The position numbers and the translations under genes are program-made. A DNA stretch of 64,000 nucleotides, taken from positions 65,973,159 through 66,037,158 of the forward strand of contig CM038467.1 in assembly GCA_021464415.1 (NCBI GenBank), written 5' to 3'. Of this stretch, positions 1 through 11,205 are shown one piece after another. Numbering within the stretch: the stretch's first letter is position 1; every line of letters begins with the position of its first letter. The notes below the pieces were generated by a model. The model was not told the origin of the DNA. It was given only the letters and a program-made list of their open reading frames with translations, and made no database searches. The DNA is from Lonicera japonica. Its lineage: Eukaryota; Streptophyta; Magnoliopsida; Dipsacales; Caprifoliaceae.

Positions 1-1
1 C

Positions 2-1012
2 ATGAATTCGAGGCCATTACCACAACAAATACTGCCTCATTGGAATATGAATGAGCATTGCGAATACCACCAGGGTTTCGGACACACCACCGACAGTTGT
101 ATGGCCCTGCGGCATGCTATCCAAAACCTAATTGATAGCAAAAGAATTCCTGATTCGTCAGCCCCGAATGTCGCAAGAAATCCCCTTCCCAATCACCGAA
201 TCAATGCTATTGAGGAGGATTCAGATTTACCGAATCCTGTATTCTTGATTAAACCCGTCATGGATATAGAAAATGTCGAAGTGTTGAAATTTGGCCATCT
301 AAAGCCTTCACCCGCAGTTCTCCGATACATTCCCCCAAAGTCCCAGAAAATTGCCGAAGAAACCGAAGATGAAACCTTATTGGGTTTGTGTGTCGATGAA
401 ACGTCTACCACACGGTCACAGGAGATGGTTAGCCCAAAAGTTATGGGCTGGATGAAACAAATGCAGTTTATATCGGGTCTCGGGCTCGGTAAGCAGAATC
501 AAGGGATCGCCCACTTTTCACAGTTTAAAGACAACCCGAGGCGACAGGGGTTCGGGTACAACCGAGGAAAATCAATAAAAAGGGGCACCCATAAAAACAA
601 GTACCCCTCACAAATAAACATGATCACCTTCGACTGGAACAAAGTCTCGCAAGTCGAAGAAAAGTAGCCTCCAACTCCGGTTGAAATACCTGAAAGAGCA
701 AACGATCCGGTTGCGACGTGGGTCCAACAGTTGACCTGCTCTGGGAGAGTCTATCAACCGCCGAGTACCAAGAAACCCACTGTTTCCACTCCTCCCAAAG
801 AACCGGCCAAAGATCCGGAAGAAGGGCCTGTTGTCGAACAATTGAAGAAAATACAAGCCCAAATTTCAATCTGGGGACTCTTAGTGGCATCCAAGCCACA
901 TCGTATGGCACTAATGAAAATGTTAGATGAATCAGTTGTTCCTCTTGAAGCCACCCCGAATGAGTTAACAGCAATGATCGCTTCAATGGGGGTACAAAAA
1001 CAAGTTCTCTGA
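2..1012 (+). pseudogene. gag C-terminal region with zinc-knuckle-like and G-patch-like segments
   Basis: One frame is open from the window edge to a TGA at 1010-1012, broken by a TAG at 665-667. Near the start is a Cys/His cluster (CEYHQGFGHTTDSC) followed by a helix rich in Leu/Ile, as at the end of plant Tat gag proteins. A G-patch-like stretch (GLGLGKQNQGI, then a GFGYNRG tail) lies at about 470-570. Gag would form the particle and bind element RNA. Both stops could come from C-to-T changes (CAG to TAG, CGA to TGA). The frame continues unchanged into the protease segment, so gag and protease were probably one reading frame in the parent. Confidence 0.7.
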
Positions 1013-1546
1013 TTCTCGGATGAAGATCTATCGCCACTCGACCGGGATCATAACCAAGCTCTGCATATCACCATTGTGGCCTGTGGGATGTCTATTCCAT
1101 ATGTTCTTGTGGATAATGGTTCTATGATTAACATGTGCTCTTTAAAAACAACTGTTCGTTTGGGTATCGACTTAGCTACATTGGAAGAATCACTAGTCAC
1201 GGTTCGAGCATACGACAATACTAAGCGAGAGGTATTGGGTTCCGTCATGCTGGGTATGCAGATAGGACCGGCTACATTTACCACCGAATTTCAAGTCATC
1301 GATATTCCGTCGAGTTTTAATTTGTTATTGGGACGAGTTTGGTTGCATGAGGTTAGTGCACTCCCTTCTTCCCTTCATCAAAAAATAAAAATACCATTCA
1401 ACGGAGACATCATCCTCATTAAAGGAGATCCTGAAAGAGCAATAGTGCCAAAAAACTCGCCTGTATTGGGAATCGGAAGCCAAGATGTCCAACTTGGGGG
1501 ATTTTGTATGAGCGAAAGGTGCAAACTCTTACCACGCAAACTGTGA
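1013..1546 (+). pseudogene. retropepsin-type aspartic protease domain of the Tat polyprotein
   Basis: The frame of gag continues past the TGA. The catalytic-type motif reads VLVDNGSMINMC, the DNGS variant usual in this lineage. A hydrophobic FNLLLGRVWLHEV flap/ILGR-like segment and the SSLHQKIK signature follow about 75 residues later. The domain should cleave the gag-pol precursor inside the particle. Near 1500-1540 the reading frame shifts from frame 2 to frame 1, so the domain is cut off from the rest of pol in this copy. About 155 residues are open. Confidence 0.75.
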
Positions 1547-2079
1547 AATATCTACCCCCCGACGACATGTCGACAATGAAAGCGCAAGTGGTACAGATGA
1601 TGAGGAAAATGAAATTCTTACCGGAAATTGGTTTGGGAAAATATAAGGCCGGCATTACACAAATGATCGAACAATACCAACAACCGAGTCCTCTTGCTGG
1701 ATTAGGATATACGGGGGATGATAACCGAGTAAAAAGTGCCATATTCACCGATAGATCATTGAATGGATGGTTCGTGAAAGAGGGTGAAGACTTTCCTTAC
1801 TGCGGGTTTCAAGAGCCATGGGTAAATGAAGAAGGAAGGAGACAACCAGGGTTAGAAATCTTCTTTAAAGAAGACTTGTACGTAAGCGAAGGTTTTACTC
1901 ACACCTTTTCATCACAATTGAAGATCACCAAGCCACCTGTCGAGCCGCTAGAAGAGGAAGATATGTTGGGTAACATGTTTGAGGTAATGGCAATTGAGGA
2001 AGATTACCTCGGGGACCCTGTGGACCTCATACGCCCCATTGAAGAAAAGAATGAGAAAAAAAAGAGAAAGGAATATTGA
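1504..2079 (+). pseudogene. pol linker with a second G-patch-like segment
   Basis: This 191-codon frame-1 segment joins the protease to the RT. It contains MMRKMKFLPEIGLGKYKAGI and then LAGLGYTGDD about 20 residues later, a G-patch-like glycine pattern resembling the copy upstream of the protease. G-patch segments after the protease occur in Tat-like elements and may bind nucleic acid. The segment ends in a Lys/Glu-rich tail where an A-run near 2051-2060 marks the shift into frame 2, consistent with homopolymer slippage. Confidence 0.6.
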
Positions 2080-2563
2080 TAGGAATGTACAAAAATTAGA
2101 ATATATGTTATCTGTACAAAATGACATTTCTATCAATAAAATTGTCAATCTTTCCCCTTACTTTGATTCTTGTGATGTTGAAGTCATGAATGAGAATTTG
2201 AATGATGAACAAAGAATACAACCCATTGAAGGGGACATGGTCTCAATAAATTTAGGAACAACCGACCATAAAAAAGAGATAAAAATTGGGGCCGAATTAA
2301 GCCATGATGAAAAGACAGACTTAGAAAATTTGTTGAAAGAATTTGTTAATGTTTTCGCTTGGTCATATGCTGATATGCCAGGTTTAGATGCCAACATTGT
2401 GATGCACGAAATACACACTAAACCCGAATGTAAATCTGTCAAGCAAAAGTTAAGAAAACTGGTACCTGAGTGGTCACTCAAGGTAAAGGAAGAAGTAACA
2501 AAACAATTGGATGTCGTGTTCATACGGGTCGTTGAATATACCATACATGGTTGTCCAACATAG
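1994..2563 (+). pseudogene. N-terminal part of reverse transcriptase domain
   Basis: Frame 2 carries the acidic linker and the conserved RT entry region: FAWSYADMPGLD, then HEIHTKPECKSVKQKLRKL and the segment ending FIRVVEY. Plant Ty3/gypsy RTs have this order just before the fingers subdomain. At about 2537-2547 a small indel shifts the reading into frame 1, where the RT continues (WLSNIVPVPKANGKVRVCVD). Without that indel the RT would read through. Confidence 0.8.
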
Positions 2564-4023
2564 TGCCGGTGCCAAAAGCCAATGGCAAAGTACGGGTTTG
2601 TGTTGATTATCGCAATCTAAATGATGCATGTCCAAAAGATGACTTTCCACTGCCAAATATTGACCTCATTGTCGACAACACTGCAAATCATGCTTTAAAA
2701 TCATTCGTCGACGGATTCGCCTGGTATAATCAAATCAAAATGCATCCTGATCATCAGGAAAAGACGGCCTTCATCACGCCATGGGGTACTTATTGTTACA
2801 CAGTCATGCCATTTGGGTTAAAAAATGCCGGGGCCACATATCAGCGAGCGGAAACTACTCTGTTTCATGATATGATTCATAAGGAAGTAGAGGTGTATGT
2901 CGACGACATGATCATCAAATCCTTAGACCGGGCAAGCCATGTTGAGACTCTTCGAATCTTCTTTGAACGGATTATGCAATTTCAAATGCGCTTGAATCCT
3001 CAAAAATGTGTATTCGGGGTCACCAAAGGCAAGATGCTGGGGTATATAGTCAGTAGAAAGGGAATCGAGGTTGATTCAGTAAAGGTTAAAGCTATTCAAG
3101 AAATGCCAGTCCCTAAAACTGAAAAGGAAATACGGGGTTTCCTCGGGAGATTACAGTTCATTAGCAGATTCATTTCACAGTTGACTCGAACATGTGGACC
3201 AATTTTTCAGCTACTCCACAAGAACTCAGATAGGAAATGGAACGAGCAATGCCAGGAAGCGTTCGATAAGATCAAACAATATTTGTCCAATCCGCCAGTC
3301 TTAGCACCTCCCCAAGTGGGCATTCCGTTGATACTATACATGTCAGTCAATGACTCATCAGTTGGGGCAATGTTAGCGCAACATTTGTTGAAAACAAGAA
3401 CTGAACAAGCAATATATTACCTCAGCAAAAAGCTTTCTCTGGGGGAACAAAATTATACAGCTTTAGAGAAATCATGTGCTTCATTGCTTTGGGCCACCCA
3501 GAAATTGCGGCATTACATGTTGGTTTTTTCCATGATCTTAGTCTCTCGCCTGGATCCCTTGAGATACTTGTTCGAAAAGCCAGTGTTGACTAATCGAATG
3601 ACTAAATGGGTGTTTTTGCTCTCAGAGTTCGACATCTCCTACGTAACTCAAAAGGCCGTCAAAGGGCAAGTCATAGCGGATCACCTAGGGAGAAATCCTA
3701 TCATCGATACTGAGCTACAAGAATTTGAGTTTCTCGATGAGGGTATCATGGAGATTACGGAAGATGATGAATGGAAGATGTACTTTGATGGGGCTTGTAA
3801 TCGAAATGGAAATGGAATCGGGATCTTGTTAATTTCATTAGATCAAACCCATGCCCCCATGTCTGTTCGCTTGGAATTTCCCTGTACTAACAATATTGCG
3901 GAATACGAAGCTTGTATTGTCGGGTTAGAAATCACTTTGCAGAAAGGGGTTCGCAAGATTCAAGTGTTCGGAGACTCCGCCCTCATTATTCATCAAATCC
4001 TGAAAAAGTGGAAGATCAAATAG
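2551..4023 (+). pseudogene. reverse transcriptase, RNase H and archaeal-type RNase H
   Basis: The 490-codon segment runs from the RT fingers to the second RNase H. Visible are VCVDYRNLNDACPKDDFPLP, the palm motif with FVDG, MPFGLKNAGATYQ and the catalytic YVDD at 2896-2907, all apparently intact. An RNase H region follows (VGAMLAQ, YYLSKKLSLGEQNYTALEK). About 130 residues later MYFDGACNRNGNGIGILL, NNIAEYEACIVGLE and GDSALIIHQI give the D-E-D core of the archaeal-type RNase H. This second RNase H is diagnostic of Tat elements. The frame stops at a TAG (4021-4023) and continues in the same frame into integrase. Confidence 0.9.
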
Positions 4024-5508
4024 GAAAAACTTGTACCCTTTTTACCCCAGCTCGAAGAAACTTCTGAGAAATTTGACTGTATTGAATTCTTCTATATCCC
4101 AAGAACACAGAACAATTTTGCTGACGCCTTGGCTACTCTGGCCTCGATGATTGAAATTCCGGGGGAGAAAGAAGAAATTCAGATCAAGATTCAGAAACGG
4201 ATAAATCCGGTATTTTGTCTATCACTCGATGTTGAAAGCAAAAATGAGATTGATAAGAATGTTTGGTATTACGATATCTGGCAATTACTCAAGCACAGTG
4301 AATACCCACCAAACACTGACAAAGCCACTCATGTCACACTTCGCCGACTCGCATCCCGGTTTATCATCTGTGCTGGAAAATTATACCGAAGAAATGATGA
4401 CGATATACACCTTCAATGTCTCGATGAAAAAAAATCCCGAGCAATGATGAAACAAATTCATAGTGGAGAGTGCGGTCCACATATGAGCGGTCACACATTG
4501 ACGCGTAAAATAGTTCATCAAGGGTATTATTGGTTGACAATGCAGAAAGATTGTTTTGAATACGTCAAAGGGTGTCATCAATGCCAAATATACGCCAAGG
4601 CACAGAAGCTCCCACCAAAAGAATTGTATCCCATAACGTATCCTTGGCCATTTTTCATCCGGGGTATTGACATAATTGGTAAGATCTCGCCAAAAAGAAA
4701 CAATGGGCACGAATACATTCTGGTGGCTATCGACTACTTCACCAAATGGGTGGAAGCCGAGTCTTACAAAGATTTAAATCCCAGGAAAGTAGCTCGATTT
4801 ATCCGACACAATATCATATGCCGATACGGGGTGCCGCATGAGATAATATCCGATAATGGGACGCATTTTGAGGGCGAAGCCAACGAGATCATGGAAGAAT
4901 ATGGAATCAAACGTCACAAATCCTCTCCATATCGCCCGCAAACTAATGTGGCCATTGAGGTTGCTAACAAGAATTTAAAGAACATCATTAGTAAGATGGT
5001 TAAATTCGGCAGAGATTGGCCTGAAAAACTCCCATACGCACTTTGGGGATATCGAACTACCGAAAGGGTTTCTACGGGATCAACTCCTTTTTCCCTTACA
5101 TACGGAATGGAAACGGTTTTACCAGTGAAAATGGAAATACCCTCTTTACGGGTTGTCTTAGAAAATCAAGTCACTGAAAATGATTGGATAAAGGCTATGT
5201 ATGAGGAATTGGCAATGATTGATGAAAACCGATTGAGGGCTTCATATCAACATCAAGGGTACCAAAAGCGTGTTACAAAAGCCTTTAATAAAAAGATCCG
5301 AGACAGAAACATCATAGTCGGAGACTTAGTACTCAAAGAAATTCGTGAACCGGCCCGAGACCCACGAGAAAAATTCTCGCTAAAGTGGACATGCCCTTAC
5401 ATTGTTACTAAAATACTATCTGGGGGTGTCGTTATCCTTACCGACATTGATGGCCAAGAGTTAAACTTACCAGTCAACCTCGACCGATTGAAGAAATATT
5501 ACCAGTAA
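4024..5508 (+). pseudogene. integrase of the Tat polyprotein
   Basis: The frame is open after the TAG at 4021. It starts with the end of the archaeal-type RNase H (IPRTQNNFADALATLAS). The N-terminal zinc finger has its His pair in QIHSGECGPHMSGH and its Cys pair in KGCHQCQ (about 4450-4590). The catalytic triad is present: Asp in GIDIIG (4669-4671), Asp in SDNGTHFEG (4852-4854) and Glu in VAIEVANKNL (4957-4959). A C-terminal domain ends NLDRLKKYYQ and stops at 5508; no chromodomain is seen, as expected outside the chromoviruses. It would insert element cDNA into the chromosome. Confidence 0.9.
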
Positions 5509-5807
5509 GATTGTATGCATGAACTACGAAGACCTGAACCCCCAAAAAAAAATATTACTATCTGGGGAAACGTAGGCAACCTGAATTAAAATGTCAGGGA
5601 CAGTCTATTCTTTATAATAAGATTCATTCATTTGGAAGCAAAAAGGGGCAGAAAAGAGATTTTCCATATATATAACCAAAGTCCTTTCATACAAAACAAC
5701 CTACATTAAAACCTACTTACATCATTTCCTACACCCTTCACCTACCTAAACCCAAAACGCTTTCATAAAGAAGCTATCTACCAAACCTAACCTAACCGTC
5801 AAACCCA
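5509..5807. other. convergent spacer between polyprotein and antisense gene 1
   Basis: About 300 bp between two converging 3' ends. No coding signal, repeat or LTR boundary is seen. Both transcripts would have to end here or overlap. Confidence 0.5.
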
Positions 5808-7040
5808 TCAGTCAGCAGCATAATATAAGATCCTCTCTCGATCCATGGCCTGATATGAAGCAAGTACTGTCTCATCCGTCACTCGTGAATCCGCAAACCA
5901 AAACCACCTCATCATCATAGGCTCATGCTCGATGGTCTGACGAACCCGACGCCAAATGTGTAGCACAACGTCAGAACGAGTTACCTGGGTAATGCCAACC
6001 TCTCCTCCATGGAATCGTCGAACAAAGCGGGTGGACCAAAGACCTCGTAGTGTCGTCTCTAATCTCGGGGTAATGGGAAGAGCAATCGAAGAGAAATCTC
6101 TCAATGGAAGAGGAATACTCAGAGGAACACCGAACTGTCTCGTCAACCGACCGGGTATGTAGAATGATGTCTCTCTCAAACCACAAAACCGAAGGTAGTT
6201 CTGCCCACCCATACTCACGATCATGGTCCTCATGCGCCACCATGGGATCTCCCACCAAATCAAAGAAGAAGACTCAGAAAAACGGACAGCCCAGTCAAAT
6301 GACGACAAGCGGTGGATCAGAGCGTAGTCGGGGCGAAGAAAGAAGTCTCGAGAATCCCAGGGAAGTCGAGTCTCCAGATATCGAAATCTCTCAGTAACCC
6401 ACGTATATAGCAGATATGGGCTACCTCGAAAGTGACTAAGCCGAGACTGAACCAAGGCATCTAAACCATTCAGTGTCTGCGCCAACAAAATGGGAATCAC
6501 TAAATGACCACGTCGGGCCTCAGCTACGACCCGAATAATCAAGGGGTCTACCATAATAGCATCATCGGTAACTAAAAGCATCTAAGAGAAAGCAAAAATC
6601 ATGCAAGCAGAAGTCCAACCTGAGTAGTAAGTCGGATCATCACCATGATGAATGAAAAAATCAGCGAGGCGACGTAAGTGAAGTCGTTCGTCTACTATCA
6701 TAGGCCGACACTCGCTCTCACTCAAACACAGTAAATCGGCTAGCATAACCCGAGGGCTCCTAGCATCCCGCAAAGACGCCAAAGGCCATGAAACATCCTA
6801 GCGCATCAGTAAGGTGAACTCCTAAATCGTCGGGCATAACTCATCTAACCCAATGCGAAAGCAGTGGTCCTCAAGATCCCAAAACTCAGCAAGACCAAGT
6901 AAGAAAGACCAGTTGATCTCGTGAGAACACCAACGGTGAAGATGGCTGAGGTCGCCCCAGTTGAGACCACAGTCAGCCTTGGCCAAAGACACGAAATCAG
7001 ATAAAAGGGAGAAGGCAGCACTGGTACAAAAGGTAGACAT
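5808..7040 (-). pseudogene. antisense ORF 1 of the Tat element, DUF7745/PMD-like protein
   Basis: One minus-strand frame of 411 codons runs from ATG at 7040 to the stop at 5808, interrupted only by three TAG codons (near 6822, 6786 and 6582). Its N-terminal half has AEFWDLEDHCFRIGLDELCP, close to the FWDP..RCFRFG.VELxPT pattern I know from plant DUF7745 proteins. The C-terminal half has ALVQSRLSHFRGSPYLLYTWV, again family-like. The family is plant-specific, linked to transposons and of unknown biochemical function. A single exon with its own TATA-type promoter suggests independent expression. All stops could derive from CAG. The domain name is from memory of motifs; no search was made. Confidence 0.7.
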
Positions 7041-7117
7041 GACGACAGAAAAAGAAAATCTACTTTTAGGCTAGAAGGATAGAATGAATAATGATCTTGA
7101 TGGGAGAAAAAAGGACA

Positions 7118-7206
7118 AATTCGCGCCCTATTTATAGCAAAAGTGTACAGGCCAACCGCACGGCTGGGTACCAACCGTGCGGCTGGCTGCCAACCGTGTG
7201 GCTTCC
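7118..7206 (-). promoter_or_regulatory. LTR-like promoter of antisense ORF 1
   Basis: On the minus strand the 16-mer TTTTGCTATAAATAGG (7142-7127) lies about 90 bp before the ATG at 7040. It is identical to the 16-mer holding the TATA box of the LTR (13819-13834). Just upstream (7152-7206) are three copies of a near-palindromic CCAACCGTGCGGCTGG-type repeat, also found upstream of the LTR TATA box and of antisense ORF 2. This indicates a promoter shared by descent. Confidence 0.7.
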
Positions 7207-7762
7207 CCTTGCGGGTAGGGCGTGCGGATGGCTCTTCCCCTTGGTCAAAAATCTTCACTTTTCAAATTTTTCTTCACGATACATCATGATACGAATGTTG
7301 CCAGACTTTATTCAGGAAGAACGATCCATCATTGCATGCATATAAATTTGATAATCACTTGCCAACATGCGTACTTGACCACTTTTGTAATTAAATTTAG
7401 CCACTCTTAACCATTCTTTCGCATACATTTATGATACGTTCGCCAACACAAACAGTTAATCATTTTGCTTTAATCATTTTTTGCCAACACATGTTGTGTA
7501 ATCATTCACAATAATTTTATAACATTCACATCACATCACACACAAACATGTTTTCTCCAAAAACATAAATATTTTATTCATAAATTAAACCAATCGCACT
7601 AATAAACCAACATTTTCCTAAAAAAACAAACACATTTAAATTAACCACTAAATTAACAAAGTCTTTTTCAAAAAACCAAAACACATCTAAATTAACTACT
7701 TAAATTAAAATGTTTTTTTAAATAAAACCTAACAAAGCATCGCTAAAACCACCAAAAAACCA
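7207..7762. other. AT-rich spacer between the two antisense genes
   Basis: About 550 bp, very A-rich on the plus strand from 7480. It contains loose direct repeats of the type ttgccaacac / aattaac but no ORF with family motifs. It probably holds the 3' end signals of antisense ORF 2. Confidence 0.4.
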
Positions 7763-10700
7763 TCAACGCGGCGGGGAAGGAGGAGGATCCATAGTGCGGG
7801 ACCGCTTCGCTTCCGTCTCGCCAGCACCCTCTGCTGGACTCTCCGAAACCGTACGACCCTCGCCCTGAGGAGGAGGTGCAAGCCGGGAAGTACGTTTCGA
7901 CTGCTGGACTGACTGGGAAGGCGCCGCCGATCGAGACCGCGACCGGGAGGGATGATAGCTAGCCATCACGTCACTTGCCAGACGCCTACTATATCTTCCC
8001 ATGTAATCCGTCGGAAAGGGAGCCACGAACGTCAGCAATCCGTATATGTTGAAGTAGCTCCTCAGCAACTCAGCCACCTCGCGAAGCCGGAATAAACCCA
8101 TTTGTCAAAAACCAAGTTGTCAGTTAACATTCATAATAGCACATGTACCAAACTTTTTAAAGAGAGCCATACCTTCTCGTCCGAGACGTGCGCCAGGGCC
8201 CCCATCTGCTTATCGTCCACAGGCACATCAGGGATCCGGTATTGCTTGGGTCGACCGAGATCCAATTAGGGGATATCCCGGGGGTACTCCGGGATTGAGT
8301 AAGACGTCGACGCCCCACCAGCCTGCGACAGACCAGCTCTGCCAACACCGCCCACCGGGGGAATGTCCTCCTCGGTATCCTCTCCCTTCTCTGACTCGGG
8401 CGCCACCGCTTTCCCCTTCCGCTTGTCGCCGCCCTCACCTGCCGGAGCCTGACCTAAACCCACCTCTACTCCCAGTTGAATTGCCCTCTCTCCTAACTCC
8501 CGGAAAACTATATCGCGAGCAGCGCCTGATGATGGGGTAGATAGAGAGTAAGGCCTCAGCCCTACCGACCCGGCACCTGGCGACCCAACGGGTGTGCGTA
8601 GCAACGGCGAAAATGACATGTGATGGACCTAATCCATGTCTCCGGACCCATACACGGGAGACGACCTTGACATTGACCCACGTCCCTCTGGTGTCTGCGC
8701 CAACTCCAGCATCTGTCTAATGTCCTCTGACGACAACTGAGGTGTCCTCCCAGCCATGGCTGGTGGAATGGGCGGCCTCGATACTGGACTCCTCCCGCCC
8801 CTTGTCGCCCTACCTCGTCAAGGTGAAGCCGTAACAGTCGGCTCCTCACCGACTCCCCCGCCTGGACCAACTGGTGGTGCCCCATAATTGCCTCCTCCTA
8901 AAGGCACCTCCTCCGACCCCTCGTCATCCTCCTCCTCCACCTCTTGTGGCTCCGCGTCCCTCTCACCATGCGGATCCTCGTCATCCAAATCCGCAATCCC
9001 CTTAGCCCTCCGGTTCGGCGCAGGAGCGGGCTGATGGGGGACCCGCTACGAGATGTATAACTGCCCCTGGATAAACATCGGATCTCCCCCGATAGTAGCA
9101 TACCTCACATATATCACCCTACCGCGCACTCCCCTCATCTCCCTCATCAGATAGCGGTGCGCGAACAACCCGTACTCCCCCTCCATCAACAATCCCTCAA
9201 TCGGAACGCCAGCCAAGAATAAAGCCCGCTCCTCTGCAGATAGCATACCTGGCCGCCTCATCGCCACTGGAGGCCACGCCGGTACCCTGAAACCTAACAC
9301 GGGAGTATGCTGCCGCACTACACGCTCCCCCAGGTAGAATGCCACGTCGTACTCGTGCGCAAATAACCATCTCGACCACGCAGCCGCCAGCGCATCCACA
9401 TACCCCCACTGCTGCGTCACGTATGCAGGCCATGGGCTCCACTGAACCTGCCACATCGAACATACGCCATGCATAATTTAACTTTCTTTTTTTAAAACTA
9501 AATTAAAATTTCATTAATTTAATTCCATACCTGATCTAGCTGTAAACCAGAAACGTCGCCTGCACTAACATCCGGGGTCAGATATCGGTACACCCCAACT
9601 GTGTTCCCGCTATAATACCGTCTCAAGAGCGGGAACTCATCTGCGAAAGTCGGGTGCAGGTGGATCTGACCAATATCCTGATAGGTATGCGCAATAAACC
9701 ACATCTGTCGCAAATTATCACACTCTTTGTTAAAATTATCAAACCATCACATTTTTATTTTACAATCACATGATTTTTTCGTAAAAGGATAAATTGAGAT
9801 TTAATTTAATTAATTACCTCCTAAAGTGTGACCAGCCCGCGGTGGTTGAGCTCCATGTGATGGCACACCAGGTCCATCGACTCGTACAGCACCGCCAACA
9901 CGTACCCTCCCTATGCGAATGCGTACAGCTGGTCGAAAAATCGCAAATAAGGCAGCCACCACAAACACAAGTTGTCTCCGCCCCGTGCGTAGAAGAAGTC
10001 GTGTAGCACCAGCAGTAGAAAACACCGCGACAACTGCCGAACCTCCTGCCATGTCATCGGTCCATCCCTAAACCTTTCACTCTCTGCCTCGATGTGATGT
10101 ACCATCGCCGTGTGGGGTATCCCATCCGCCACAATCCGGCTAGGCCTCCGTCCTAGCGCCGCTCCCATCCCATCTAGTGTAATGCATACTCGGGGGTTGG
10201 GTACCAGAGCCTCCCCTCCAAATGGCAGCCCCGTCAGCACGAACACGTTATTTGGGGTCAACGTCATCTCTCCTCAACTCCAATGGAACGTGTGCGTCGT
10301 GTCCCACCATCTCTCCCCCAACACCGTCAACAGACTCACTGATCGCTGGAACTCCCCGTCTGGCAGCACCTCGATAAATCGTCTGAATGGGGTCGCGCTC
10401 AAGTAAGCCCTCACCAACGGGGTTAGCTGATCTCATAGCTCGGGAGCAGCACGTGTAATACCACCGCAACGTCCAATCCTGTCACATCATATGTTTTAAT
10501 AAAATTTAGAACTCGCTATTTAAGTTAATATTGGGTCATACATATTTTAGAAAATGAGCTATGTTAAGTATGCTTATTATGGCAAGTAATTATTAAATTT
10601 ATCACATTTCATGCATATCATATCATGGCATTGCATTTTTTTAAAAAAATTAGTTAGCTTAAAAATCAGAGCATACCCGTGTCCGGCAGCGGATCTCGTG

Positions 10701-10984
10701 TGCCGCGGGCTCCATCAGTAGCCACTCTCGCCCCTTTCCCGGCGAGATCAAGCGCACGTCGCTGTACATCGCTTGCTGCAAGGAGCCGTCTGCCCCCAGT
10801 GGCCCCTCCCAGGCCACACCCTCCCAGTCATCGTGATGTCTCGCGCATATCAGTCACCCATCCATCATCGCAGTAATAAACTCCACCTCATCACCCGGGA
10901 ATCGCTCCGGTGCCTCCCCGCCCTCCGGTGGGCCCCCCATCATCATAAACACGAAGATCGACAATAGCCTCGCAAACGCCATCA
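7763..10984 (-). pseudogene. antisense gene 2 of the Tat element, multi-exon plant mobile domain (PMD) protein
   Basis: A spliced minus-strand gene with ATG at 10984 (MAFARLLSIFVFMMMGG). Exons run to about 10680, 10490-9834, 9714-9532, 9453-about 8175 and 8105-7763, with GT-AG signals at about 10679/10491, 9833/9715 and 9531/9454. The PMD core is clear: ERWWDTTHTFHW, then GEMTLTPNNVFVLTGLPFGG, then a WLPYLRFFDQLYAF segment. A later exon has YVTQQWGYVDALAAAWSRWL and YATIGGDPMFIQGQ. The rest is a low-complexity acidic/Ser-Pro-rich tail. Stops TGA, TAG and TAA interrupt it (about six). PMD proteins include MAIN/MAIL1 and many transposon ORFs; the domain's activity is unknown. Confidence 0.72.
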
Positions 10985-11090
10985 CTCACACTATATAAGA
11001 CACTCGCTAACAGTTTTTAAAAATCGGAAATTTGTATGCTAAAGAGAGAAGTTGCAAGAAGAAATGACGAGAATGATTCAAACAGGCCAC

Positions 11091-11205
11091 TATATATAGG
11101 AAATAGGGGCCAGCCGCAGGCTAGCCAACTGTACGGCTAGCCCCCAACCGTGCGGTTGGCTGCCAGCCATACGGCTGGGGGGTCAGACCCTGCGGTTACC
11201 CCTTA
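11091..11205 (-). promoter_or_regulatory. promoter of antisense gene 2
   Basis: A minus-strand TATA box (CCTATATATAG, 11100-11090) lies about 110 bp upstream of the ATG at 10984. It is preceded (11110-11205) by four GC-rich near-palindromes including a perfect CCAACCGTGCGGTTGG type at 11144-11159. The arrangement copies that of antisense ORF 1 and of the LTR. Confidence 0.6.

Noticed and set aside
665..667. TAG as a gag-pol readthrough signal
   Set aside because: The same element has further stops and frameshifts, the stop lies before the protease in a worn copy, and no readthrough context or downstream structure is evident.
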